Part shown: piece after piece, positions 1 through 8,189 of the stretch
Layout of the letters: every line of letters begins with the position of its first letter
Numbering within the stretch: position 1 is the stretch's first letter
Assembly: GCF_002940685.1 (NCBI RefSeq)
Contig: NZ_PNFP01000012.1
Span: 214,163-278,162 of the forward strand
Source of the DNA: Ensifer adhaerens
GTDB lineage: Bacteria > Pseudomonadota > Alphaproteobacteria > Rhizobiales > Rhizobiaceae
Direction: 5' to 3'
Length of the DNA stretch: 64,000 nt
Notes under the pieces: model-generated
What the model saw: the letters and a program-made list of their open reading frames with translations, nothing else
What the model was told of the DNA's origin: nothing
The model's database searches: none
Made by a program: the position numbers and the translations under genes

Positions 1-416
1 TTGTCGCACCAGCCGGCGTAGTATTCGAACATCTCGGCGACCCGCACCGCCTCGCCGCGAATGTCGCGGATCGGCCGTCCGGCCGAGCGGCTCTCGAGCT
101 CGGCGATTTCGCCGGCGCGCTCGCGAATCTTGCGGGCAATCTCGTTCATCACCCGGCCGCGCGCCGAAGCGGTCATCGAGATCCATTCACGCTGGGCGCG
201 CGCTGCCGCCTGCATCGCCGCGTCGACAACGTCCTTGCCGGCATCCCTGAAGGTGGCAAAGACTTCGCCTGTCGCAGGATCCGTCAGCTTCTGCTCGTCG
301 CCGGAACCGGCAACAAGCGCGCCATCGACATAGCTGCCGATTTCGTTGCCGGGGATGATGCCGTGAAAGAGGGCGCGGATGCGCTCGGCCTTGGCGGGCA
401 TGGTCATGTCGTTCAT
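1..416 (-). CDS. Aldehyde dehydrogenase, N-terminal part (cut by window edge)
   Basis: The first 138 codons of an NAD(P)-dependent aldehyde dehydrogenase are present; the catalytic Cys/Glu domain lies outside the window. The ATG at 416 follows a GAAGGGA ribosome site. The protein begins MNDMTMPAKAERIRALFHG and then shows the usual family N-terminus: a short beta segment (GSYVDGALVAG), the phrase TDPATGEVFATF, and a long helical stretch with AARAQREWISM and RGRVMNEIARKIRE. It ends at EYYAGWCDK. It starts 18 bp after the oxidoreductase gene on the same strand, so the two are probably co-transcribed, one oxidising an alcohol or hydroxy acid and the other the resulting aldehyde or semialdehyde. 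The substrate cannot be read from this fragment. Confidence 0.85.
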   Translation of the reverse strand, partial: MNDMTMPAKAERIRALFHGIIPGNEIGSYVDGALVAGSGDEQKLTDPATGEVFATFRDAGKDVVDAAMQAAARAQREWISMTASARGRVMNEIARKIRERAGEIAELESRSAGRPIRDIRGEAVRVAEMFEYYAGWCD

Positions 417-434
417 CGTCGTTCCCTTCAAGTC

Positions 435-1313
435 TCAGTTGTCGTTGGCGGGGCGGAAGGCGCCCATGCGGGTAAAGTCTTCGGCGTTATCGAGCGGGCT
501 CTCGGCCCAGAGTTTGGCAACCGCGCCCGAGAGCGGCAGATCAGCGCCGGTGCGGGCCGCAAGCTCGCTCGCAAGCCGCACGTCCTTGCGCATCAGCCCC
601 ATGGTGAAGCCGCTGTCGAAGCGGCCGTTCATTACCCAGGTCGGGAAATGCACCTCGCTGATCATCGACTTGCCGGAAGCGGCGTTCAGCACCTTCAGCG
701 CTTCGTCCGCGTCGAGCCCGGCGGCGAGCGCCAGCTTCAGCCCTTCGCCCGTGGTCACCATGTGGGCGGCGGCAAGCAGGTTGTTGACGAGCTTGGCGAC
801 GTTGCCGGCGCCGCTCGGGCCGACATGCAGGGCCTTGGCCGACATGGCGTCGATCACGGGGCCGGCAAGGGAAACGTCCGCATCGCTGCCGCCGATCATC
901 ATCGTCAGCTTGCCGCCGGCAGCACCTGCCGGACCGCCGGAGACCGGTGCGTCGATGAAGCCGTGGCCGAGGCCGGCAAGGGCGGCGGCCAGATCGCGCG
1001 AGACGTCGGGCTCCGATGTCGAGGTGTCGATGATCACCACGCGACGACCGGCCGATTTCAGCGCCTCGAGATTGGCTTCCACCACCGCCGCGACGTCCTT
1101 GGCGGTCGGTAGCGAGAAGACGATGAAATCGGTGTCGAAGAAGACCGCGGCGAGTGCGGCGACGGGCGAAACACCGCCTTCGGCCGCGAGTGCGCGCCGC
1201 GCCTCGGAGAGGTCGAAGCCCTTGACGGCGAAGCCCTTGCCCGCAAGCGTCGTCGCCATGCCAAGTCCCATGGCGCCCAGGCCCACCACGCCAACACTTG
1301 TTCGTTCCGCCAT
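435..1313 (-). CDS. NAD(P)-dependent 3-hydroxyisobutyrate dehydrogenase-like oxidoreductase
   Basis: A 292-residue member of the beta-hydroxyacid dehydrogenase family (3-hydroxyisobutyrate, tartronate semialdehyde, L-threonate type enzymes). The Rossmann motif GVVGLGAMGLGM is at residues 8-19, the substrate-binding signature DAPVSGG at 121-127 followed by the GGKLTMMIGG strand, and the catalytic lysine is K174 in GAGNVAKLVNN. Length is normal for the family. It is followed after 18 bp by an aldehyde dehydrogenase and lies downstream of a LysR gene, a 211-bp gap apart. The family reaction is reversible oxidation of a beta-hydroxy acid with NAD+ or NADP+. The precise substrate is not determined by the motifs; L-threonate-type or hydroxyisobutyrate-type activity would both fit. 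Confidence 0.88.
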   Translation of the reverse strand: MAERTSVGVVGLGAMGLGMATTLAGKGFAVKGFDLSEARRALAAEGGVSPVAALAAVFFDTDFIVFSLPTAKDVAAVVEANLEALKSAGRRVVIIDTSTSEPDVSRDLAAALAGLGHGFIDAPVSGGPAGAAGGKLTMMIGGSDADVSLAGPVIDAMSAKALHVGPSGAGNVAKLVNNLLAAAHMVTTGEGLKLALAAGLDADEALKVLNAASGKSMISEVHFPTWVMNGRFDSGFTMGLMRKDVRLASELAARTGADLPLSGAVAKLWAESPLDNAEDFTRMGAFRPANDN

Positions 1314-1524
1314 GATCCGCTCTATCCCTCATATGGTTTGGATGATCGGGCGAAGGTGGCATGCGGGGTGGTGAGCGGGTAGTCGGCATGCCTGGTACAA
1401 TGTGTTGCTGGCGTCGCAACGTCTGAGCCCATGCCTTCGCTGCCGCGCAGGCATGGCTGACCGCTGGTCGAAGGAAGCCCCGGTTGGTCGGGAACAATAG
1501 CGAGGATCGGGAAGGACGGGGCGA

Positions 1525-2442
1525 TCAGCCCTTGAACGACTGCATTTCGGCCGCCAGGTGCCGGCCCAGCTTCTCCACCGACAGCGGCAGGCGGCGGTGG
1601 GCGCGCACCATCAGGTGGGCGGTCGCCTCGCTCAGCAGCGGATCGGTAAGGTCGATCGCCTGCATGGCTCCGTGCGCGATTTCGACGGCAACGGCGGTGC
1701 GCGGCAGGAAGGTGACGCCGAGGCCGGCGGCGACAAAGCGGCGGAGCACCTCGATCGAATGGGTTTCGAGCAACGGCGCCAGTGCCAGTCCGGCATCGGC
1801 CGCCACCCGCGCCACCAGCTGCGTCACGCCATTGCCCTTGCCGAGCAGCGCGCAAGGCGAAGTCAGGCAATCGGCTAGTTTCAGGTCGCTGCGCTCGGAT
1901 AGTGCATGGCCCGAGGGCACGATGACGCAGAGCGGCTGGCGGGCGATCGCCAGCGCCCGGATGCGCGGGTCGGTAAAGGGGGTGTAGGCGATGCCGATAT
2001 CGGCGTCGCTGTTGGCGATGGCATCGACGACGTCTTCGGTGCTGCCGAGTTCGACGATGTAGCGCACATAGGAATGCGCCTTCGAAAACGACGAAAGCCC
2101 GTTCTCCACCAGGTCGGCCATGAAGCCTTCGCCGCAGCGGATGCGGATGCGGGTCTGCTGGACGCCGCGGATCTGGTCAAGCTGTTCGGCGAGCAGCCCG
2201 TTGTCTTCAAGCACGCGCTTGCCGTGTTCGAGCACCAGTTCGCCGGCATCGGTCAAGACCGTGCCGCGGGCGGTGCGCTCGAACAGGGACAGGCCGATGT
2301 CGCGCTCGGTGTCGGCGATCTGGCGGCTGACGACCGATGGCGCCAGCCCCATATGTTCGGCAGCGCCCCGGATCGAGCCGATGCGCGCAACCGCCATAAA
2401 GATCCTGAGCGCTTTCGCGTCGAGTACGTCCATGGCGGTCAT
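1525..2442 (-). CDS. LysR-family transcriptional regulator
   Basis: A 305-residue LysR-type regulator. Residues about 9-68 form the winged HTH (LRIFMAVARIGSIRGAAEHM, SVVSRQIADTERDIG, LFERTARG), followed by a linker helix and a periplasmic-binding-protein-like co-inducer domain (ALLGKGNGVTQL, LRRFVAAGLGVTFLPRTAV). Unlike most LysR genes it is not divergent from its likely targets. It lies inside a minus-strand series, 24 bp after the M20 amidohydrolase stop, with the oxidoreductase and aldehyde dehydrogenase 211 bp further on. It probably controls this catabolic operon and itself. The start at 2442 has no strong ribosome site; a second ATG at 2433 is possible. Confidence 0.9.
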   Translation of the reverse strand: MTAMDVLDAKALRIFMAVARIGSIRGAAEHMGLAPSVVSRQIADTERDIGLSLFERTARGTVLTDAGELVLEHGKRVLEDNGLLAEQLDQIRGVQQTRIRIRCGEGFMADLVENGLSSFSKAHSYVRYIVELGSTEDVVDAIANSDADIGIAYTPFTDPRIRALAIARQPLCVIVPSGHALSERSDLKLADCLTSPCALLGKGNGVTQLVARVAADAGLALAPLLETHSIEVLRRFVAAGLGVTFLPRTAVAVEIAHGAMQAIDLTDPLLSEATAHLMVRAHRRLPLSVEKLGRHLAAEMQSFKG

Positions 2443-2466
2443 GGATGCGACGGAATCCCCTTGGGG

Positions 2467-3624
2467 TCAACGACCAAGCGATGTCGCGATCAGCCGTGTC
2501 CAGAGGTTTACGCCCTGGCCGATGATCGCGTCGTTGAAATCATAATGCGGCGAGTGCAGGCCGGGGTTAACGCCCTCACGTTTCGCGCCGAGCCAGAGGT
2601 AGCAACCGGGGCGCTCGTCGAGCATGAAGGCGAAGTCTTCCGCCGCCATGCTCGGGGCCGCGTCGACGACCGTCAATTGAGGATCTGCAGCGGCAACCGA
2701 GCGCACGAGCGCGGCGGCTGCCGGGTCGTTGATAGTGGCGGGATAGCGCCGCTGATAGTCGAGTTCGGCCGTGCACCCGAGGCCCTCGGCAAGCGCCGTG
2801 ACAAGTATGCGCATCCGGCTTTCGAGCGTGTCGCCGACCGCCTTGTCGAACCAGCGCGTCGTGCCGCGGATCACGGCTTTTTCGGGGATCACGTTCCAGG
2901 CGTCGCCACCGTGGATCTGCGTGACCGAGACGACGGCGGCTTCGAGCGGCGAGACGTTGCGGCTTGCAATCGTCTGCAGCGCGGTGACGATCTGGGCGCT
3001 GGCGACGAGCGGGTCGGCACCCTCATGCGGCATGGCGCCGTGGGCGCCGCGACCGGTGACAGTGATCTCGAATACGCCGAAGGCGGCCATCATCGCATCG
3101 TCGCGGGCAACCACCGAGCCGACGTCGACCGCCGGCCAGTTGTGCAGCGCATAGACGGCATCGGCCGGAAATTCGCGGAAGAGCCCGTCGGCGACCATGA
3201 CGCGGGCGCCGCCCTCGGCCTCTTCGGCCGGCTGGAAGATGAAATGCACGGTGCCGTCGAAGTCCATCTCGCTTGCCTGCCATGCCGCGGCGAGCAGCAT
3301 CGCGACATGGCCGTCGTGGCCGCAGGCGTGCATCTTGCCCGCGGTCTTCGAGGCGTAAGCAACGCCGCTCGTCTCGATGATCGGCAGCGCGTCCATGTCG
3401 GCGCGGATGGCAATTGAACGGCTCGACGTGCCACGCTTGAGCGTGCCGACAAGCCCGGTGCCGCCATAACCGTCCTTTACGGCAATGCCCCACTCGGCGA
3501 GCCGACCAGCGATGAAGGCTGCGGTCTGCCGCTCCTCGAAGGCGAGTTCCGGGTAGGCATGCAGGTGATGGCGCCAGCGGATCGTTTCCTCGATGCGTTC
3601 GGGGCTGATGTCGTGGCGTGTCAT
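2467..3624 (-). CDS. M20 family amidohydrolase (hippurate hydrolase/aminoacylase type)
   Basis: A 385-residue metal-dependent amidohydrolase of the M20D (HipO/IAA-amino acid hydrolase) group. Visible signatures are the N-terminal WRHHLHAYPELAFEE, the metal-site HACGHDGHVAML, the QPAEEAEGGARVM segment with the catalytic glutamate, the dimerisation-domain GRGAHGAMPHEGADP, and AEDFAFMLDERPG with GLHSPHYDFND at the C-terminus. The family hydrolyses N-acyl or N-aroyl amino acids and related amides. The start at 3624 was chosen because MTRHDISPERIEETIRW begins the homologous part and an AGGACG site precedes it; the frame is open further upstream. It follows the two membrane genes by about 105 bp, suggesting that the transported compound is the amide it cleaves. 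This copy is distinct from the M20 gene at 22762. Confidence 0.9.
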   Translation of the reverse strand: MTRHDISPERIEETIRWRHHLHAYPELAFEERQTAAFIAGRLAEWGIAVKDGYGGTGLVGTLKRGTSSRSIAIRADMDALPIIETSGVAYASKTAGKMHACGHDGHVAMLLAAAWQASEMDFDGTVHFIFQPAEEAEGGARVMVADGLFREFPADAVYALHNWPAVDVGSVVARDDAMMAAFGVFEITVTGRGAHGAMPHEGADPLVASAQIVTALQTIASRNVSPLEAAVVSVTQIHGGDAWNVIPEKAVIRGTTRWFDKAVGDTLESRMRILVTALAEGLGCTAELDYQRRYPATINDPAAAALVRSVAAADPQLTVVDAAPSMAAEDFAFMLDERPGCYLWLGAKREGVNPGLHSPHYDFNDAIIGQGVNLWTRLIATSLGR

Positions 3625-3729
3625 GGCGTGCGTCCTGTCATTTGGGGGGATGGCCGGCCGCAGAGCGGCCGACCTTTTTCTCTTAGACAATTCCGGACGG
3701 AAAACTGCTTCCTGGAATTGCGTGCCGCG

Positions 3730-4242
3730 TTACTGCCCGAGGCGCAGGAAGAGGTCCGCGACGACGACCGAGCCCATATAGGTGCCGACCATCACGCAGA
3801 TCGCGACGATGACGATCTTCCAGCCGGAACGGCGGGCGATCGCGAATTCGCTCGCCGTCAGGGCAAGGCCGCCATAGGCAAGGGCCGGCGTCGCCAGCGC
3901 GAGGAAGTTCAGATGCTCGACCTTCTCGCTGACCCAGGCCGCGCCCGGCACGCCGGGGATAGTGATGAGGATCGCGATCAGCGAAACCCAGGCGACGCTC
4001 GGCAGGTAGAAGGGCACGAAGCGGGCAAGCGCCAGGCCGATGATACAGGCGACATAGAGCGCCGCCATGCCCGGCAGCGCCGTCAGCGGCGAGGTGCCGG
4101 TGCCGACCCAGTTGGCGACAAGGCCGATGGCGCAGGCAATCAAGAGCAGGCCGGCATGGCCGACGACGTCGAGCTTGCGTTCGTCCTCGGGGTTGAGCGG
4201 GAGGTCGTCGGCGTAGTTGGCGGAGGTGTTCTGGTTGGTCAT
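3730..4242 (-). CDS. Small integral membrane protein, partner of the DUF3100 protein
   Basis: A 170-residue protein with a soluble N-terminal tail (MTNQNTSANYADDLPLNPED) and about four or five hydrophobic segments: HAGLLLIACAIGLVANWVG, LPGMAALYVACIIGLAL, PSVAWVSLIAILITIPG, a segment near LALATPALAYGGLAL, and WKIVIVAICVMVGTYMGSV. There is no signal peptide. GGGAGAGAGAACC gives a good ribosome site. It begins 15 bp after the DUF3100 gene and precedes the M20 amidohydrolase, so the two membrane proteins most likely form one complex, plausibly a two-part transporter for the amidohydrolase substrate. No established function is known to me for this protein; the transport role is inferred from membrane topology and gene order. 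Confidence 0.75.
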   Translation of the reverse strand: MTNQNTSANYADDLPLNPEDERKLDVVGHAGLLLIACAIGLVANWVGTGTSPLTALPGMAALYVACIIGLALARFVPFYLPSVAWVSLIAILITIPGVPGAAWVSEKVEHLNFLALATPALAYGGLALTASEFAIARRSGWKIVIVAICVMVGTYMGSVVVADLFLRLGQ

Positions 4243-4257
4243 GGTTCTCTCTCCCGA

Positions 4258-5076
4258 TCAGGCTGCGGTGCGACGTTCGGACGGACGCGCCTTGTTGTAG
4301 AGCCACTCGGTCAAAGGCAGCGCGACGAACATGCCGACATAAAGGCCGGTGGCGTAGGTCAGGATGTTGCTGGCGGCGGCGAGCGCGAGAATGATGTCCT
4401 TCTGGTCGGGGACGGCGGCGACCAGGCCGCCGGTGCAGGCAGCGAGCATCGAGCCCGAGCCGACGCCGCAGGACATGGCAAGCGCACGCACGTCGAAGAT
4501 GCCGAGGCCATGGATGATCGGCGGCATGATGGCGAAGACGAAGGTGCCGATCAGCGTGCCGGTGGCATAGACGCCCATGGCGCCCGCGCCCTCGGGCGAG
4601 TTGAGGCCGTACTTGTCGGCGATCAGCGCGAGGTTCGGCTCGCGGTCGATCGAATAGGTGGCGCCGACGGCTTCGCGGCCCATCTTCAAGAGGAACACTG
4701 CGACCGGGAAAGCGACGATGATCGTGCCGAGATTGCCGAGCTCCTGGAGGACCAGCGCCGGGCCGGCCTCGATGATCTTCGAGATCTGCGGGCCGACCGT
4801 CGTTCCGAACTTGGCGATGAACGGCATGATGGCGACGGTGATCATCGCGCCGGAAAGCTTGACCGCGTCACGCGACAGGAACTTCGCGCTTGCCTTGAAA
4901 ATGGCAGGATTGAAGACGATGCCGAGCGCAAACGCGTAGAGAATCGGCAGGAAGATGACGGTGCCGATGCCGATCGGAAGGCGTTGAATGCCGATCAGCT
5001 CGGAGACGATGACGATCGCCAGCACAAGGATGTGCAGATAGAGCGCGCCCGAAGCGGCTCCGGTTTTTCCGGTCAT
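4258..5076 (-). CDS. DUF3100 family membrane protein
   Basis: A 272-residue polytopic membrane protein that I recognise as the DUF3100 type. It has about eight hydrophobic segments, a glycine-rich pair of re-entrant-looking stretches (GVYATGTLIGTFVFAIMP and CGVGSGSMLAACTGGLVAA) and a charged segment SIDREPNLALIADKYG between helices. Start 5076 (MTGKTGAASGALYL) is preceded by AGAGGAGAACATC, a strong ribosome site; upstream in-frame codons look non-coding. First gene of the minus-strand operon with the small membrane partner, the M20 amidohydrolase, LysR, oxidoreductase and aldehyde dehydrogenase. Function is not established. Symmetry of the two Gly-rich stretches and the amidohydrolase context suggest an ion-coupled carboxylate or amide transporter, which is inference. 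Confidence 0.78.
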   Translation of the reverse strand: MTGKTGAASGALYLHILVLAIVIVSELIGIQRLPIGIGTVIFLPILYAFALGIVFNPAIFKASAKFLSRDAVKLSGAMITVAIMPFIAKFGTTVGPQISKIIEAGPALVLQELGNLGTIIVAFPVAVFLLKMGREAVGATYSIDREPNLALIADKYGLNSPEGAGAMGVYATGTLIGTFVFAIMPPIIHGLGIFDVRALAMSCGVGSGSMLAACTGGLVAAVPDQKDIILALAAASNILTYATGLYVGMFVALPLTEWLYNKARPSERRTAA

Positions 5077-5493
5077 GATGTTCTCCTCTGGTTGGGAGCC
5101 AGTTGTTGTTCTTTGCCCAAACGTAACAGTAGGGGGTGAGGGCAAATTGCGGCTAGCCGGCCGGCAAGCAACGAAGTGTTGCGATTTGAGCAACGGGCGG
5201 GCGGCCATCGGGATCGGCCCCGCAGCGCCTTCATGTCATGGCTTCATTCCTGCAGTTCATTCCAGTTGGCGTGACGACGAATCGTCACTGCCTCTGCCCT
5301 TGCTGTCGCACGGCGGGGAGGGTGATCCAAGCACTATTCCTTTCACTTGATGGCGCGCTGCCGAAGCCGGGCGCGTGGACCTGATCTTGCCGGCGGCAGA
5401 AATTTGAAAACCCAGTAATTCTCACCGAAATTGCTTATTGAAATCGATTACATTTTCTGGCTTCATGGATCTTGCAAGATTTGGGAGGATCTT
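5077..5493. other. 417-bp divergent intergenic region with promoters for two operons
   Basis: Separates the minus-strand DUF3100 operon from the plus-strand sugar ABC operon. Near the DUF3100 side, about 5165-5181, is a dyad GCAAC-GAAGT-GTTGC followed closely by another GCAAC, a possible LysR-type target. The right end becomes AT-rich (5400-5460) and holds the LacI-type palindrome described separately. No convincing coding sequence was seen in either direction. Confidence 0.5.
5439..5452. promoter_or_regulatory. LacI-type operator upstream of the sugar-binding protein gene
   Basis: TGAAATCGATTACA is a near-perfect 14-bp palindrome (12 of 14 positions symmetric) with the central CG typical of LacI/GalR-family operators. 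It lies in the AT-rich stretch 42 bp ahead of the start of the binding-protein gene at 5494. The only LacI regulator encoded in this operon is the gene at 10131, which is the likely ligand. Pairing of regulator and site is inferred from position and symmetry. Confidence 0.65.
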
Positions 5494-6519
5494 ATGAAGA
5501 AATTTATCGCCGCAGCGCTTGGCGCTGTCGCAACCATTGCCATTTCCGCTTCTTTCGCCAATGCCGAGACGTTCAAGATCGGCCTGTCCAACGGCTGGGT
5601 CGGCAGCGAGTGGCGCACGCAGATGATCGACGAGGCCAAGGAGGCCGCGGCGAAGTGGAAGGAGAAGGGCGTCGACGTCGAAGTCTCCGTCCAGAGCGCC
5701 AATGTCGACGTGCCCGGGCAGATTGCGCATGTGCGCAACTTCATCGCCGAAGGCGTGAACGCCATCATCATCAATCCCAACAGTCCGACGGCCTTCGATC
5801 CGATCTTCGCCCAGGCGAAGGAAGCCGGCATCCTGGTGATCGCAACGGACGCCGAGGTATCCTCGCCGGATGCGACCTATGTCGGCATCGACCAGACGGC
5901 CTGGGGGGCTGCCGGCGCCAAGTGGCTGGCCGACACGCTCGGCGGCAAGGGCAAGGTGGTTGCCATCAACGGCGTCGCCGGCCATCCGGCCAACGAGATG
6001 CGCGTCGCCGGATACAAGAGCGTCTTCAAGGACTTTCCGGATATCCAGGTCGTGAATGAAGTGAACGCCAACTGGGACCAGGCCCAGGGTCAGCAGGCGA
6101 TGCAGAACATCCTTGCGACCTATCCTGACATCAACGGCGTCGTCGTGCAGGACGGCATGGCGGCCGGTGCCTGGAAGTCGATCATGGATGCCGGCAAGAC
6201 CAGCCAGATAGCCGCGACCGGCGAAATCCGCAAGGACTTCATCGATCTCTGGGTCAAGGACAAGCTGAACTCCGGTGCGACCGTCAATCCGCCGGGCGTG
6301 ATGGCAAGCGCGCTCAATGTCGCGGTGCTGATGCTGCAGGGCAAGGAACTGAAGGAGCCGGCAACGGCCGGCCAGTACAAGAACGCCATGTACCTGCCGA
6401 TCCCGTTCATCGACTCAAAGAACCTCGCAGATGCTGCCAAGCAACTCGACGGCAAGCCGGGCTACTACTCCTACACCAACGCGCTTTCGATCGACGACGC
6501 CACGGCGTTGTTCAAGTAA
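5494..6519 (+). CDS. Sugar ABC transporter substrate-binding protein (RbsB-like)
   Basis: A 341-residue periplasmic binding protein of the type I (ribose/galactose) fold. The signal peptide is MKKFIAAALGAVATIAISAS with an Ala-X-Ala cleavage site near FANAE (about residue 23). The mature part shows IGLSNGWVGSEWRTQM, IAEGVNAIIINPNSPTAFDP, YVGIDQTAWGAAGAKWLAD, GKVVAINGVAGHPANEMR and NGVVVQDGMAAGAWKSI, all characteristic of hexose/pentose or polyol binders. GGGAGGATCTT precedes the ATG. It is the first gene of an ABC operon with a double ATPase, two permeases and a LacI regulator. A GC-rich hairpin follows the stop, which should raise its expression over the downstream genes. The ligand cannot be named from sequence. 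Confidence 0.92.
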   Translation: MKKFIAAALGAVATIAISASFANAETFKIGLSNGWVGSEWRTQMIDEAKEAAAKWKEKGVDVEVSVQSANVDVPGQIAHVRNFIAEGVNAIIINPNSPTAFDPIFAQAKEAGILVIATDAEVSSPDATYVGIDQTAWGAAGAKWLADTLGGKGKVVAINGVAGHPANEMRVAGYKSVFKDFPDIQVVNEVNANWDQAQGQQAMQNILATYPDINGVVVQDGMAAGAWKSIMDAGKTSQIAATGEIRKDFIDLWVKDKLNSGATVNPPGVMASALNVAVLMLQGKELKEPATAGQYKNAMYLPIPFIDSKNLADAAKQLDGKPGYYSYTNALSIDDATALFK

Positions 6520-6529
6520 GCTCTGGTTT

Positions 6530-6562
6530 CGCCGGGCGGCTCTTGTCTTGAGCCGCCCGGCG
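6530..6562 (+). terminator. 13-bp perfect hairpin after the binding-protein gene
   Basis: CGCCGGGCGGCTC at 6530-6542 pairs perfectly with GAGCCGCCCGGCG at 6550-6562 around a 7-base loop, beginning 11 bases after the stop codon. There is no U-run, so partial termination or 3'-end protection of the binding-protein transcript is more likely than full termination, because the ATPase gene 120 bp further on lacks an obvious promoter of its own. Confidence 0.7.
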
Positions 6563-6683
6563 ACCGATTCTGCCGATGGCCGCGAGAAGGCTGATCGGGC
6601 ACGAAAGATCGCTGCAGCGGAGCCGGTGCGAAGACGCGGCTTCATCATGATGCGGCAAGCAACCAAATGGTGGACGACAGCCC

Positions 6684-8189
6684 ATGTCGAAACTGAGACT
6701 GAACGGCGTGAGCAAGGCTTACGGCGCAACGCTGGCGCTACGCCGCGGCGATCTCGAGGTTGCCGCAGGAGAGGTGCATGTGCTGATGGGCTCCAACGGC
6801 TCCGGCAAAAGCACGCTCTGCAAGATCATCGCCGGCAGCGTGCGCCCCGACGGCGGCCAGATCCTGATCAACGACAAGCCGGTGACCATCTCCGGGCCGC
6901 AATCGGCACGCGTCGCCGGCATCGGCATCTTCTATCAGGAACTCAGTCTCGCCAGCCATCGCTCGGTCGAGGAGAACATCTGCCTTTCCGCCCTGCCGGT
7001 GAAGGCCGGTCTCTTCGTCGACCGGGCGGCGCTGAAGGCGCGCGCGGCCCGCTACATCGCCTTGTTCTTGGAAGTCGCCGGCGAAGGTTTTCATGCGGAA
7101 GCGCTCGTCGGCAACTTGCGCGCCGATCAGCGGCAACTGGTCGAGATCATGAAGGCGCTCGCCAGCGAAGCGCCGATCCTGATCTTCGACGAGCCGACCT
7201 CCGCGCTCGATCGCGCCCAGGTCGATCGTTTCTTCGAGATCCTGCGCGATCTCAAAGGCCAGGGGCGCGGCATCATCTTCATTTCACACCGCATGGACGA
7301 GATCACTGCGATCGGCGATCGCGTCACGATCATCCGCGATGGCGAGACCATCGAGACCCTGAAGTTGTCCGAGACCAACCCGGCAACCGTCATCCGGCTG
7401 ATGGTCGGCGGGGCCAGCGACATGCCGGCGGCCCGGTCGTCGGCGCCGGCGGTGGTGCAAACGGGGGCAAAGGCAGCGATCTCCGTTCGCAACCTCTCGG
7501 GCAAAGGCTTTCGCGATGTCAGCTTCGAGGTGGCCAAAGGCGAGATCCTGGGGCTTGGCGGCCTGCACGGACAAGGGCAATCGGCGTTGCTGCGAGCGAT
7601 CTTCGGGGCAGGCACCGTGACGTCCGGTGAGGTGACGATCGGCGGCGAACGCTACGATGCCAGGAGCCCGCGCGACGCGATCCGGCGCGGCTGCGCCTAC
7701 GTCTCCGGCGACCGCGGGCGCGACGGCGTCATCAGCGGCCGGCCGATCATCGAGAACGTCACGCCGATCCATTACCTGCGCGACCGGCTGATGGTCGCGC
7801 GACCGTCGAGTCTCCGGGACAAGGCGATGCCGGCTCTCGAAGCGATGCACACGAAGTTCGCGAGCCTCTTCCATCCGATCAATTCGCTTTCCGGCGGCAA
7901 CCAGCAGAAGGTGATCATTGCCCGCTGGCTGATCGACCGACCCGATGTGCTGCTGCTCGACGATCCGACCAAGGGCATCGACCTCCAGGCCAAGGCCGAT
8001 CTGTTCGCACTGATCCGGCAGCTTGCCGCCGAAGGCCTCGGCATCCTGCTCTATTCGTCCGAGGATGCCGAACTGCTCGGCAATGCCAACCGCATCCTCG
8101 TCTTCAACGGCGGCTCGGTGACCCGCGAGCTGACCGGCGACGATCGCACCCGCTACAATCTCTACCAGGCTGCATACGAGGCCGCATGA
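6684..8189 (+). CDS. Sugar ABC transporter ATP-binding protein, double-ATPase (RbsA/MglA type)
   Basis: A 501-residue fusion of two ABC ATPase domains. The N-terminal domain has Walker A GSNGSGKST at residues 36-44, Q-loop YQELSLA, Walker B ILIFDEPTSALD and the switch His in FISHRMDE, but its signature motif reads LRADQRQLVE instead of the usual LSxGQxQ. The C-terminal domain has a degenerate Walker A (GLHGQGQSALLRA, lacking the Gly-Lys-Ser/Thr core), which is normal for this family, and an intact LSGGNQQKV signature with Walker B VLLLDDPTKGID. It energises sugar uptake together with the two permeases that follow with ATGA overlaps. The first-domain signature change is noted as unusual. Confidence 0.93.
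   Translation: MSKLRLNGVSKAYGATLALRRGDLEVAAGEVHVLMGSNGSGKSTLCKIIAGSVRPDGGQILINDKPVTISGPQSARVAGIGIFYQELSLASHRSVEENICLSALPVKAGLFVDRAALKARAARYIALFLEVAGEGFHAEALVGNLRADQRQLVEIMKALASEAPILIFDEPTSALDRAQVDRFFEILRDLKGQGRGIIFISHRMDEITAIGDRVTIIRDGETIETLKLSETNPATVIRLMVGGASDMPAARSSAPAVVQTGAKAAISVRNLSGKGFRDVSFEVAKGEILGLGGLHGQGQSALLRAIFGAGTVTSGEVTIGGERYDARSPRDAIRRGCAYVSGDRGRDGVISGRPIIENVTPIHYLRDRLMVARPSSLRDKAMPALEAMHTKFASLFHPINSLSGGNQQKVIIARWLIDRPDVLLLDDPTKGIDLQAKADLFALIRQLAAEGLGILLYSSEDAELLGNANRILVFNGGSVTRELTGDDRTRYNLYQAAYEAA

Noticed and set aside
435..1313. Linking the 3-hydroxyisobutyrate-type dehydrogenase with the glycerate kinase as a glycerate pathway
   Set aside because: They are 15 kb apart on opposite strands and the dehydrogenase motifs do not specify tartronate semialdehyde.
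3559..5139. A 526-codon open frame on the plus strand across the DUF3100 genes
   Set aside because: Antisense to membrane proteins with good ribosome sites; charged low-complexity sequence.
6597..6615. GGCAC..GC sequence ahead of the sugar ATPase gene as a sigma-54 promoter
   Set aside because: The GG-GC spacing is one base too long and the -12 element lacks TTGC.
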